A DNA stretch of 64,000 nt from Oscillatoria sp. FACHB-1406 (GTDB taxonomy: Bacteria > Cyanobacteriota > Cyanobacteriia > Cyanobacteriales > Spirulinaceae). How positions within the stretch are numbered: the first letter of the stretch is position 1; each line of letters starts with the position of its first letter. The stretch is taken from assembly GCF_014698145.1 (NCBI RefSeq), contig NZ_JACJSM010000006.1:1-64000 (forward strand), written 5' to 3'. Shown piece after piece: positions 10,046 through 18,407 of this stretch. The notes under the pieces were generated by a model that was not told the origin of the DNA, ran no database searches, and saw only the letters and a list, made by a program, of their open reading frames with translations. The position numbers and the translations under genes were made by a program.

Positions 10046-11095
10046 TCAACGGATAGCCGCGCGAATCTCGTCCCGTTTCGCTGCCACTGCACCCCCCACT
10101 AACAATTCCTCCGCCCGTTGCAATCCCACTGCAAAATCGTCGCAAACGCCACAGCGCCAGAGGTAGAAGCCGCTATTCCAAACAATCGCGCGGAACAATT
10201 CTGAAGGTTTCCCCGCCAGTACCGTTTCGAGTTGTGCGAACAATTCTTGCTCCGACTCTAACGCTACATCTTTTCCGGCAAAACCATAATCGTGGGGATT
10301 GAGCTTGAGATACTTAAATCCTGCTTCGCTATCGGGCTGACTGGCAACAACGATGGTTGTTTGCGACAGGCGCAAATCGCAACTCCCCTCTAACCCTTTC
10401 ACTAAGGTATAGTCTCTCTGTCCGCGTTCGGCGAAGGCAACTTTCATCATCGCTTCGGTGGGCGGATGAACGTAACCGGCAATCAGATGGTGCGAACCGG
10501 CATAAGGCGACCACATGAGTTCTAATGTGGCGAGGGGCGGGCGTTTGCCGATTTGGTCGCGGTAGGGAACGAGGGCGGCGGCGAGGGGGAATTGTTCGGA
10601 TATATGAACGAAGGTAAATCCAGTTTGCTCGAGCAAGGTTTGTAGTTGAGAGGCGTTGCGGTGTGCGAACTCCAATCCGAGTCCGCGCCAAATAGCGACG
10701 AGGGGAATACCGTATTTGGTGGGCATGATATCGCCGCCGTGGAGGATGACGTTTACGCCCGTTGCTGCGAGGAGTAAGGCGGTAATTGGGGTTAAGGGGG
10801 CGGTGCGACTGCGCCCGTCGTAGGGAATGCCAAAAACGACAACGGGGTAAAGAGAGGGAGGGAGCGGTTGCAGTTTGTGGCTCAATTCGTCGTAGCTATC
10901 TAACATCCCGGCGAGTTCGATACCGGTGGGACGTTTGATGCGATGGGCGATGAGGAATGCACCAATTTGAGCGGGGGTGGCTTCTTGGGTTAACATCATC
11001 CCGGCGGCGATCGCGGCTTCGCTTCGGGTTAAATCTTTTTTAGTATGTTGACCGCTCCCGACTTTTTTTAAGAGTTCTCTAAATTGGTTGCTCAT
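10046..11095 (-). CDS. Anthranilate phosphoribosyltransferase family protein (TrpD2-like)
   Basis: A 349-residue protein with the family's N-terminal helical part (RSEAAIAAGMMLTQEATPAQIGAFL) and nucleoside-phosphorylase-like alpha/beta domain. The PRPP-loop region reads VILHGGD instead of the canonical GTGGD of TrpD. Cyanobacteria usually carry such proteins beside a true trpD, and related TrpD2/YbiB proteins bind nucleic acid. A role in tryptophan synthesis is therefore doubtful. The start at 11095 is followed directly by family-like sequence. It is a single-gene unit; the upstream region is filled by heptamer repeats. Confidence 0.85.
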   Translation of the reverse strand: MSNQFRELLKKVGSGQHTKKDLTRSEAAIAAGMMLTQEATPAQIGAFLIAHRIKRPTGIELAGMLDSYDELSHKLQPLPPSLYPVVVFGIPYDGRSRTAPLTPITALLLAATGVNVILHGGDIMPTKYGIPLVAIWRGLGLEFAHRNASQLQTLLEQTGFTFVHISEQFPLAAALVPYRDQIGKRPPLATLELMWSPYAGSHHLIAGYVHPPTEAMMKVAFAERGQRDYTLVKGLEGSCDLRLSQTTIVVASQPDSEAGFKYLKLNPHDYGFAGKDVALESEQELFAQLETVLAGKPSELFRAIVWNSGFYLWRCGVCDDFAVGLQRAEELLVGGAVAAKRDEIRAAIR

Positions 11096-11096
11096 A

Positions 11097-11180
11097 GGAA
11101 TTATGAATTATGAGTTATGAATTATAAATGGTGAGTTATGAATTATGAATTATGAGTTATGAGTTATGAGGGATGAATTG
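11097..11180. repeat. Heptanucleotide tandem repeat (ATGAATT/ATGAGTT)
   Basis: About eleven units of a 7-bp repeat, ATGAATT alternating with ATGAGTT, with a few interruptions. It lies between the TrpD2-like gene and the HEAT gene. It is one of several heptamer tracts in this window. Confidence 0.8.
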
Positions 11181-11316
11181 GGAATGGTGAATTAAAGGAT
11201 TAGTTAAAGCTTAGGATAAAAACTGCGAACAAGCGCTATAAATGCCGCCCAGTGTTAATTGTTTTAGCACAAAAGGTCGGCAAGCGCTGTCCGGTTTTGA
11301 TAGTTTTCCTTTGAAG

Positions 11317-12528
11317 CTAGGATGCGATCGCGTCGTTAGGCGAGTTAGGAAAGCGTTTGAGTGCTGCGATCGCGTGCAATTTTACGCTATTTTTAGGAGA
11401 GTTGGCCAGGAGTTGCAAAACGGATATCCCTTTTTTATCTTGCAATTGTCCGAGACTGTGGGCTAGGGCTTGCTCGATCTGCATTTTAACGAGTTGGGGA
11501 TGTTGACTTTCATAAAAATCGAGCAAAATCCTTGCTGCTTGTCCTTTGAGCGCTTCAGAGCGAATTCTACCGAGGGCGCGAAGGAGGGCGAGAATTCCTT
11601 GCTCGGACAGGAAAGGTAATGCTTGCTGTAAATAAGCTAAACTGCTGGCAGTTTCTCGCCATGCTAGGGCTTGAATCAGCGTTAGTTGTAGGGGGACTGG
11701 GGTAAGCGGAGATTGGAGCGTTTCGGATAAGTAGCATTCGGCTTCCTCCCCCGGCATTTTCCCGATCGCGATCGCGGCTTGCTGGCAAACTTCGAGATGA
11801 AAATCGTAAAGCAGCGGCCGTAAATGCGCCAATAAGTTATATTCTGCGGCTGAATCTGCCCGAAATCCCAGCCCGATCGCGGCTTCTTTACGAATGGGCG
11901 CTTCTAAGTCGCCTAATGCTTCAATTAAGACTGAAATAATGCGAGGATCGCGGAAGTTCGCTAAGGCTTCAATTGCGGTTGCCCGCAGGGTTGCATCGGG
12001 GGCGCGCGCTATCGTTAATAAGGGTGCGATCGCTTCGGGAGAGTGAATTTGCGCTAACGCGCGCGCTGCGACTCGTTGCAGGGGGGAACACTCCAGTAGC
12101 GGCGCGAGAACGCGAACGGCAGCCGCACCGAAATTTGCTAAAGCGTTGGCGGCAATCTCGATTAAATCGCTATCTTCTGTCGTCGCTAGCACTTGCGCTA
12201 ATGCGAGAATGGCATCGTCGCGATCGAATCCGGCTAAAATGCGAGCGGCAAACCAGCGCTCCTCTAAATCAGCGCTTTCATCTTGAATAATCTCTGCTAG
12301 CGGCGCGATCGCCATTGTCCCTAATTTGGGAATAATTTTAGCGACTTCCCACCGTTCCTTAAAGTCACCCCGTTCCAAAACAGTCAAGCCAAGTTCTAAG
12401 AGCGTTTCTTGGGTTTCCTTGCTGCAACTGTCGTTCGTGCAGAGAATTAATTGCTGCAAGCACTGCTCGACGAAAGTAAGACGCTCTTGCGCTCCGCCTT
12501 TAATATCTTGTTTGTGGGGAGGATTCAT
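11317..12528 (-). CDS. HEAT-repeat protein
   Basis: A 403-residue, almost entirely helical protein built of HEAT repeats. Recurrent units include PEAIAPLLTIARAPDATLRATAIEALANF, repeated with variation from about residue 60 to 390. Such solenoids are protein-binding scaffolds. Cyanobacterial relatives include phycobilin lyase subunits, but nothing here marks it as one and no phycobilisome gene is near. No membrane segment or signal is seen. It follows the creatininase-family gene on the same strand after 132 bp. Confidence 0.85.
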   Translation of the reverse strand: MNPPHKQDIKGGAQERLTFVEQCLQQLILCTNDSCSKETQETLLELGLTVLERGDFKERWEVAKIIPKLGTMAIAPLAEIIQDESADLEERWFAARILAGFDRDDAILALAQVLATTEDSDLIEIAANALANFGAAAVRVLAPLLECSPLQRVAARALAQIHSPEAIAPLLTIARAPDATLRATAIEALANFRDPRIISVLIEALGDLEAPIRKEAAIGLGFRADSAAEYNLLAHLRPLLYDFHLEVCQQAAIAIGKMPGEEAECYLSETLQSPLTPVPLQLTLIQALAWRETASSLAYLQQALPFLSEQGILALLRALGRIRSEALKGQAARILLDFYESQHPQLVKMQIEQALAHSLGQLQDKKGISVLQLLANSPKNSVKLHAIAALKRFPNSPNDAIAS

Positions 12529-12660
12529 GCTAGGAGGTTAACCTTTAAAGATTGCGTTTTATTACAATGTCAGCATCTTAATCACTTGCACCGTAGAACT
12601 TTAGTAATCTTCCATACAGAATTTTTTAAATCATGCACTTTAAGAAATAGATTGATTCTT

Positions 12661-13488
12661 TTATTGCATTGTGCCGAGGGGGTGCGGTTGCTCGAACTGA
12701 TGAAGATCGCCGATCGCTTGTACCCAGCCAGCGACCAAAGCAGCTTTGAGCCGATCGCCTTTTTCCCGGGTTGCGATCGTTGCATCGCCCAAAACGCCAC
12801 TTTTGCTTAAATCCTGCGTCGCCCAAGCGAAGGGCAAACGTCCTTCCATGCTCAAGAGGCTATTTTGAGGCAGATTTTGGGGAAATTCAAAGACGGCGCG
12901 CTCCATTTTCACCCAATCGGGCAATAAAGAGAGCATTAAGCTAGTTTCAATGCCGCCTGCATGGATTCCCCATTCGATTTCTTTGCGATCGAATAACGCC
13001 TCCGCGACTTCCGCGACTTGGGGAACATTCCACAAAAAGAGCGGAAAAACGCAAAAATCGCCGTACTTGAGGTGAATATCCCGCGCTGCGATCGCCAGAA
13101 CCTCCGGTTGTCCGCCGTGAGCGTTAACAAAGGCTAATTTACGAAAACCAGCGCGGTACAAGCTATCAGCGAGATCCATCAAGATCGCGAGTAACGTCGT
13201 TGCTGAGAGCGAAATCGTACCGGGAAAGTGCCAATGCTCGTTCGATTTGCCGTAGTATAGCGTCGGTAGCGCGTAGGCGGGGATATCTGAGTCTAACACC
13301 TCTAAAGCAGCGCCGAGAATGCCCGATGCGATCGCAGCATCCACCGCTAAGGGTAAATGAGGGCCGTGCTGTTCGATCGCGCCAATCGGCTGGAGAATCA
13401 CTGTATTGGCGCGATCTGGAATTGCTTCAATATCCGTCTGCGTTAGGTAAGGATAATAGCGTTCTGGAGGAATAAAACCGTGAATCAT
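12661..13488 (-). CDS. Creatininase family amidohydrolase
   Basis: The 275-residue protein has the creatininase metal-site signature: E39, H41 and D50 in GAIEQHGPHLPLAVDA, then FVNAHGGQ and the HAGGIETSLML segment. The family includes creatinine amidohydrolase, MftE peptidase and FAPy deformylase (ArfB). The substrate cannot be chosen from sequence, and creatinine itself is unlikely in a cyanobacterium. Length is normal. The gene is followed by the HEAT protein on the same strand. Confidence 0.9.
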   Translation of the reverse strand: MIHGFIPPERYYPYLTQTDIEAIPDRANTVILQPIGAIEQHGPHLPLAVDAAIASGILGAALEVLDSDIPAYALPTLYYGKSNEHWHFPGTISLSATTLLAILMDLADSLYRAGFRKLAFVNAHGGQPEVLAIAARDIHLKYGDFCVFPLFLWNVPQVAEVAEALFDRKEIEWGIHAGGIETSLMLSLLPDWVKMERAVFEFPQNLPQNSLLSMEGRLPFAWATQDLSKSGVLGDATIATREKGDRLKAALVAGWVQAIGDLHQFEQPHPLGTMQ

Positions 13489-13553
13489 CAGAAAAAAAAC
13501 AATTTTGAACGAGCGGATGTGAGATTTATCAGCGTCAGTACAATCGTATGGAG

Positions 13554-13694
13554 CTAAACGCTTTGTTTCCTAACATACTCCGAATCGCTCGCCGCTTCCA
13601 CCCGCGATAAATCTTCTAATAAAGAAATCTTTAAATTTTTCGCTTGCAGATTTTGGGGCTGCGCTAACACAGTTCCCAGCGCATCTAAGAATGC
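13554..13694 (-). pseudogene. Short unassigned coding-like remnant
   Basis: On the minus strand a frame of about 46 codons, between stops at 13695 and 13554, reads LDALGTVLAQPQNLQAKNLK and then a charged tail ending in VRKQSV. It has the look of a protein C terminus but no start, and I cannot name the family. It meets the alcohol dehydrogenase remnant of the other strand at about 13660-13690, which suggests a rearrangement joint. It could also be a chance frame. Confidence 0.25.
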
Positions 13695-13986
13695 CTATCT
13701 CAACCTTCTTCGCGTCGATGGCAACCTCACCTTAGTCGGCGCTTCCCCAAATCCCCATGATGTTGCTGCTTTTAACCTGATTATGGGTCGCCGCAGTCTT
13801 TCTGGCTCTAACATTGGCGGTATTGCCGAAACCCAGGAAATGCTCGATTTTTGCGGCGAACACAATATCACTGCCGATGTGGAAGTGATTCCCATTCAGA
13901 AGGTTAATGAAGCCTACGAGCGATTACTGAAGTCCGATGTGAAGTACCGCTTTGCGATCGATATGGCATCGCTGAAATCTGAGTAA
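13666..13986 (+). pseudogene. C-terminal fragment of a zinc-type alcohol dehydrogenase
   Basis: About 100 residues match the end of NAD(P)-dependent zinc alcohol dehydrogenases of the YahK/cinnamyl type. The fragment reads NAYLNLLRVDGNLTLVGAS, IGGIAETQEMLDFCGEHNI and VNEAYERLLKSDVKYRF, then stops at 13984-13986. The catalytic zinc domain and most of the Rossmann fold (about 250 residues) are absent. It cannot be an enzyme. An ATG at 13783 would give only 67 residues. Confidence 0.75.
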
Positions 13987-14051
13987 CCGAAGAGCGATCG
14001 CGTAGCAACCCAAACTCGATCTTTTAACAACTACGGGTAGAGGAGGCAAGC

Positions 14052-14426
14052 TTGGAAACGAACCGCTTGGAGGCATTCAGCGACGGTGTTTTCGCGATCG
14101 CGATTACCCTGCTGGTACTCGAAATCAAAGTTCCGCCTCCCAGTACAGCCCTCGGAGCAGCACTCCTCCAGCTTTGGCCGTCCTATCTTGCCTACGTCGT
14201 GAGCTTCCTGGCGATCGGTGCGATCGCGCTGGGCTGCATGGGGCTGAACTATGGCTGTAGTAATACCCTCAGCAAGCAAGAAAGTATCTCTCTACTGCAA
14301 GCGCCGGTAGAACGTTGCCCATCACCCGCCGTAGATAACCTCTGCATCATAACCGATCAACTCTCGGCGGTCGGTGTGCATGGGCGTTGTTGTGCGGCAT
14401 TGCCAACCCCTGTAGACTTTACATGA
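14052..14426 (+). pseudogene. Truncated TMEM175-type (DUF1211) potassium channel
   Basis: From a TTG at 14052, with AGGAGG five bases before it, the frame reads METNRLEAFSDGVFAIAITL. This is the first helix of bacterial TMEM175 channels with the FSDGVFAIA signature, and it continues to about residue 58 (SYLAYVVSFLAIG). Homology then ends and the frame runs on through unrelated sequence to 14426. Normal proteins have about 200 residues. The start signals are intact, so a short peptide could still be made. Confidence 0.7.
14311..14391 (-). repeat. attC-like imperfect palindrome
   Basis: Arm 1 (14311-14331, AACGTTGCCCATCACCCGCCG) pairs with arm 2 (14365-14391, CGGCGG...ATGGGCGTTGTT), leaving unpaired bases on one side. 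This is the form of a folded integron attC site. It lies 28 bp beyond the stop of the nucleotidyltransferase gene, the place expected for a cassette recombination site, and 1.1 kb from an integron integrase relic. Canonical RYYYAAC/GTTRRRY cores are not both present, so the call is tentative. Confidence 0.4.
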
Positions 14427-15276
14427 CCAACCGGCGATCGCCATACCATTGACTCAAATCCTGTTCAATTTCATCCAGAATGGCGATCGCATCCATAATT
14501 GACTTTGCATCAGCTGTTAACAAAGCAAACACTGACTCAACCCGTTGTTGATAGTCTTGTGGACACAGCGCAAAACTGTTGGCAACTGCCACCGCGCCTT
14601 TCTCGTTCAATAAGTACTCTTCATTGAGTGCAAATAATGCCTGATTTATACAAGCCACGCTGCGGAAACAACACCCTGCGGCATAGGCAACGTCACCGCG
14701 TGCAACAGCCTTTCCCGCAATGAACAGTGAAAAACTAATTTCCCAGGCAAACGTGTTGATTGTTGCTTGTTTAAGCTGACTTGGATAGAGAGTTGTCCTA
14801 GTCTTTAAAGCGTCTAGAACGCCATGCGGATCATAAAGCGGCAAACCAATTGCCACTTCACCCATATAAATAGAGGATACAAAGCCGTGGGGATGACCAG
14901 GCTGATAATCAATTGTAATTTGCCCAGCATGGCAATCATCAATGACACGGCTAACCTGAGCCACATCACGATAGAGAAAGTCTACTGGGACACCTTCTAC
15001 CTGTAGCCAACCACCGCCATTAATCCATTTTCCCCATCCTCCAATTGGGGTGATTAAATTTTGGCGATGAGTGTCGTCAATTTCAGAGGCAAGGCGATTG
15101 AGCGCAACTAAATCAAGTGGATTCTCTGGCTTGTAGTAAATTCCCAGATCTACATCTGACTTCTGTGTAGGGTTGCCTCGTGCCCTTGAACCACCTAGAG
15201 CGATCGCTGCAATTCCCTGAACTGACTGCAAACGATCGACAACAGAGTGGATAAACTGAGGCAATTGCTGATTCAT
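14419..15276 (-). CDS. Nucleotidyltransferase domain protein (aminoglycoside-adenylyltransferase-like fold)
   Basis: A 285-residue protein with the minimal nucleotidyltransferase signature GGSRARGNPTQKSDVDLGIYY (residues 28-48, two acidic metal ligands in DVDLG) and a helical C-terminal half resembling DUF4037. Enzymes of this fold transfer nucleotides to antibiotics, proteins or RNA; the substrate is unknown here. It lies alone on the minus strand with an attC-like palindrome just past its stop and an integron integrase relic behind it, so it may be an old integron cassette. Start ATG at 15276. Confidence 0.82.
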   Translation of the reverse strand: MNQQLPQFIHSVVDRLQSVQGIAAIALGGSRARGNPTQKSDVDLGIYYKPENPLDLVALNRLASEIDDTHRQNLITPIGGWGKWINGGGWLQVEGVPVDFLYRDVAQVSRVIDDCHAGQITIDYQPGHPHGFVSSIYMGEVAIGLPLYDPHGVLDALKTRTTLYPSQLKQATINTFAWEISFSLFIAGKAVARGDVAYAAGCCFRSVACINQALFALNEEYLLNEKGAVAVANSFALCPQDYQQRVESVFALLTADAKSIMDAIAILDEIEQDLSQWYGDRRLVM

Positions 15277-15371
15277 GTTGGCTCCGTTTTCGCCATCAGT
15301 TCAAAACCATCTCACATTCGATGCTAACAGACAAGCTTCAAGTAACACCCCCACCGATATCTAAGCCGCAC

Positions 15372-15470
15372 AACTACTTATTGTACCGACTTTTTCTGGA
15401 TAATCAACCCCTATGGGACAAAAAGCAGAAAGTTTCCGTATAATCCCCTTGTAGGGAATGTTATCCAGAA
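15372..15470 (+). repeat. 99-bp direct repeat, copy 1 (upstream of the integrase relic)
   Basis: It differs from 17285-17383 at only three positions. Within it TTCTGGATAA (15394) and TTATCCAGAA (to 15470) are perfect inverted repeats. Copy 1 ends 19 bp before the start of the integron integrase relic, so it covers the region where an intI promoter and attI would lie. It could be a duplicated intI leader or a small mobile element. Confidence 0.75.
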
Positions 15471-15489
15471 ACATTCTGAATATCCCCCA

Positions 15490-15939
15490 ATGGAAAAACC
15501 CCCTAAAAAACTCCTTGAACAAGTCTGTGATGTCATTCGTGTGAAGCATTACTCTTACAAAACTGAAAAAAGTTAAATTAATTGGATTAAACGCTATATT
15601 CTCTTCCATAATAAACGCCACCCACGAGAAATAGGTGGAAAAGAAATTGAAGAATTTTTAACTTATCTGGCTGTTGAAGAAAATGTGGCAGCTTCTACTC
15701 AAAATCAGGCTTTAAGTGCTGTTTTATTTCTCTATAAAGAAGTTCTTAAACAGGAATTAGATTTACAGGTTGATGCAGTCCGGGCAAAAAAAAGTCGTTA
15801 TGTACCAACCGTTCTGACAAAAGGGGAAGTTCTAGCCATTATTAATCATTTATCGGGAGTTCATCAATTAATCGTTAAATTGCTTTATGGGACAGGATTA
15901 CGTCAAACGGAATGTTTACAGTTACGGGTTAAAGATATC
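15490..15939 (+). pseudogene. Integron integrase (IntI) relic
   Basis: The frame from ATG 15490 matches the N-terminal 150 residues of integron integrases. KHYSYKTEKS(stop)INWIKRYI corresponds to LHYSLRTEQAYVNWVRAFI of IntI1, and [19 protein letters not shown] corresponds to the FHGVRHP...EVEAFL segment. Later [20 protein letters not shown] and [20 protein letters not shown] follow the family, the latter with the first catalytic Arg. A TAA replaces the conserved Tyr at codon 29 (15574-15576). After 15939 the gene is cut by sequence of the opposite-strand DUF4419 gene. The catalytic box 2 with His-Arg and the Tyr are missing, so it is inactive. Confidence 0.85.
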
Positions 15940-17085
15940 GTGACTGGGTTTGGCAATTTGTTTTTCCGCTCGTTGTTCAAGCCATTTATAGTAGTGAGCG
16001 AACAATTCATCGACGGGCGATTCATATTCATAAATGATAACCCACCCACATTCGGGTTCCAAGGTATTTGTTGCCTCATCCTGTGTAACGGCGAGGAGAC
16101 CGCCAACCAATCGCATTTCGGTTTCCTGTGTGCCCCAATGCACGGTAAGTGGCACGGAAGTCATGCAATTCGGAATTGCACCAATACCAATCCCCTGCGG
16201 ATCCTCCCAACGCTCTTGCCGATGTTGTTTGTCATCAATCTCCAGTCGCTGCTTCCAATCATTGAGAAACGGGTTGAAGTAAAGTTGTTCGCGGTCGTTT
16301 TTGAAGTATGGGAACAAGACATTTGCCCAGCCAGTCATGACGGCACGCCCTGAACCGCTGTTGTACCGAAACATTGATTTCCAAAACTCGTCGTCCACCT
16401 TTCCGCGTTTAGCATTACAGAACTGCTCAAGAATCGGGTCGAGCGCATTGATCCAATCTTCAAGTCCAAATTCAGCGAATTGTTGAGCGAGTCGCCGGAG
16501 TTTATTCCAATCCTGTTCCGTCCCCGCAAGTGTGATCCGAGGAATGCCGCATCCGCCAAAAAAATCGTACTTGAAGTACGATTTGAATGTGTCCATTGCC
16601 ATCAGGTTTGACGCAGCAACCTCCGTCGGGCCGGTTGTGGAAAAATCAGCGCGGACGATTTTGCCGAGGCCACCCGTATGTTCGTCAATTTGATCCGCAA
16701 ACGCCGCAAACACTTCCGGCCATGGATTCTCCCTCCCGAGTGAGAAATCCATTCGGGTAACCGTCAGTTTTTTTTTGCCAGAATGGCTAACGAATCTGTG
16801 ACGGAGTTCTTCAGCGTTCTCGTTTACATGAAGTGCGAACCCACGTGCGAGAGTAATCCACAATGCGTCTGGCGTGAGACGAAGGGGGACATGGTCGTAA
16901 AACGAGTAGGTTAGCGCTTTGATAAGGGCGTGATCGTCGTCGCACGAAACCACCGGATTGCGCGGTAGCCAGTGTTGCTCAATGGGCCGCCGGAGCGCAG
17001 TGCGAAGTTCACCAACGTAGTCCACAATCTCGCGATCGCGTTTCTTCGTTACCTCAGGTGAGACGTTAAATGTTGTGTCAGACAT
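15922..17085 (-). CDS. DUF4419 domain protein
   Basis: The 387-residue protein follows the DUF4419 pattern throughout: [36 protein letters not shown] near residue 52, [24 protein letters not shown] near 150, and [15 protein letters not shown] near 180. The function of the family is unknown; it is common in fungi and scattered in bacteria. The last residues (HDIFNP, then stop) are encoded by the reverse complement of the integron integrase relic. The native C terminus is therefore lost and the gene ends in borrowed sequence. Start ATG 17085. It is probably acquired. Confidence 0.82.
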   Translation of the reverse strand: MSDTTFNVSPEVTKKRDREIVDYVGELRTALRRPIEQHWLPRNPVVSCDDDHALIKALTYSFYDHVPLRLTPDALWITLARGFALHVNENAEELRHRFVSHSGKKKLTVTRMDFSLGRENPWPEVFAAFADQIDEHTGGLGKIVRADFSTTGPTEVAASNLMAMDTFKSYFKYDFFGGCGIPRITLAGTEQDWNKLRRLAQQFAEFGLEDWINALDPILEQFCNAKRGKVDDEFWKSMFRYNSGSGRAVMTGWANVLFPYFKNDREQLYFNPFLNDWKQRLEIDDKQHRQERWEDPQGIGIGAIPNCMTSVPLTVHWGTQETEMRLVGGLLAVTQDEATNTLEPECGWVIIYEYESPVDELFAHYYKWLEQRAEKQIAKPSHDIFNP

Positions 17086-17496
17086 GATTGAGGCAAATAA
17101 GGAGTAGCCTACTTATAGATTAACCTTGATGAACTAGATCTAGCTAATCTCGATCGAGATTTATTAAAGATTGAAAACCTCTTGGTTTTACCACACTCCT
17201 CAACCAAGACGTTAAGCTTTCTTCAGCTATCGCTTCTTACAAATAGCCTTCCAACTACCTCCCCACAAATAGCTTAGTCTGTCTAACTACTTATTGTACC
17301 GACTTGTTCTGGATAATTAACCCCTATGGGACAAAAAGCAGAAAGTTTCCGTATAATCCCCTTGTAAGGAATGTTATCCAGAAGCTTTTGCAAGTCTCAC
17401 AAGGTTTTATAAGCCATTGGAAAAATCGGGTTATCTTCGAGAGCGCAAAGATTCTCAAGCTAAGATAGCGTAGATCGCCGGATAGGTTATTGCAAC
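17086..17496. other. Intergenic region with repeat copy 2 and the nucleotidyltransferase promoter
   Basis: No gene seen. 17086-17284 is AT-rich. 17285-17383 is copy 2 of the 99-bp direct repeat. 17384-17496 leads into the sugar nucleotidyltransferase and should hold its promoter. Confidence 0.5.
17285..17383 (+). repeat. 99-bp direct repeat, copy 2
   Basis: 96 of 99 bases equal copy 1 (15372-15470), same orientation, including both TTCTGGATAA/TTATCCAGAA arms. No integrase sequence follows this copy. The two copies enclose the integrase relic and the DUF4419 gene. Confidence 0.75.
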
Positions 17497-18285
17497 ATGG
17501 AAATTCAACAATTGTCGGCTTCAGGCGAGCAAAACAGACGACCCCTGACGGAAATTAAAGGAATTATCCTTGCAGGCGGTCAAGGTTCCCGCCTCGAACC
17601 CCTCACCGAAGTCACCAACAAACATTTGTTACCCGTCGGACGCGAACCGATGATTTGGCATCCCGTCAAACAGTTGGTGAGTGCTGGGGTGCGCGATATT
17701 TTGGTCGTCACTTCTACCAACCATATGGGCGATGTCGTGAACTCGCTCGGTTCTGGGCGGCGGATGGGCTGCGAATTTACTTACCGAGTCCAAGAACAGC
17801 CTCAAGGAATTGCCGACGCACTTTCTTTAGCAGAAACTTTTGCTAGCGGTAAAAAAATTGTAGTTTTGCTAGGAGATAATATTTTTGAGTATTCAATTCG
17901 TCCCCATTTAGAAAGCTTTTTACAGCAGGAAAAAGGCGCGAGAATTTTACTGAAGGAAGTGGGCGATCCGGAACGATTTGCTGTTGCTGCTTTGGACGAA
18001 CAACGCATTCTTGAAATCGAGGAAAAACCGGCAAATCCTAAAACGAATTATGCGGTTGTCGGTTGTTATATGTATGACGAACAAGTTTTTGATATTATCC
18101 GCACGCTTCAACCTTCTGGGCGCGGTGAATATGAAATTACGAGCGTTAATGATGTTTATCGCCAGCGACAACAGTTAGAATTTAGCTTTGTGCGCGGTCG
18201 TTGGGCGGATGCAGGCACGTTTGAATCGTTAAATGAAGCCAATCAAATGTTACTGTCAGTTCGCAATCAAATTTTGACTGAATAG
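17497..18285 (+). CDS. Sugar-1-phosphate nucleotidyltransferase (glucose-1-phosphate thymidylyltransferase type)
   Basis: A 262-residue enzyme of the RmlA/RfbA family that activates a hexose-1-phosphate with a nucleotide for surface polysaccharide synthesis. The nucleotide-binding signature ILAGGQGSRLEPLTEVTNKHLLPVG lies at residues 25-49, GDN (metal) near 127, and EEKP near 175. It is shorter than RmlA (about 290) and resembles the StrD/archaeal-type subgroup, so dTDP-glucose specificity is not assured. No rml genes adjoin it. Start ATG 17497. Confidence 0.88.
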   Translation: MEIQQLSASGEQNRRPLTEIKGIILAGGQGSRLEPLTEVTNKHLLPVGREPMIWHPVKQLVSAGVRDILVVTSTNHMGDVVNSLGSGRRMGCEFTYRVQEQPQGIADALSLAETFASGKKIVVLLGDNIFEYSIRPHLESFLQQEKGARILLKEVGDPERFAVAALDEQRILEIEEKPANPKTNYAVVGCYMYDEQVFDIIRTLQPSGRGEYEITSVNDVYRQRQQLEFSFVRGRWADAGTFESLNEANQMLLSVRNQILTE

Positions 18286-18323
18286 TTCGTAATTCGTAGT
18301 TCGTAATTCGTAATTCGTAATTC
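18284..18323. repeat. Heptamer repeat (GTAATTC)
   Basis: Five to six units of GTAATTC/GTAGTTC directly after the stop of the sugar nucleotidyltransferase gene. They are the reverse complement of the GAATTAC/GAACTAC units at 38061-38163. Confidence 0.7.
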
Positions 18324-18407
18324 ATCCTTCACCCTTCATCACTCATATATTTTCGATTCAGGTGCGATCGACTATAATCTCGGACAGGCCTGTCATCTTA
18401 ATACTGT

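Noticed and set aside
14311-14391. Calling the palindrome a definite attC site
   Set aside because: The folded form fits, but both canonical core triplet contexts are not present, so it is kept as attC-like only.
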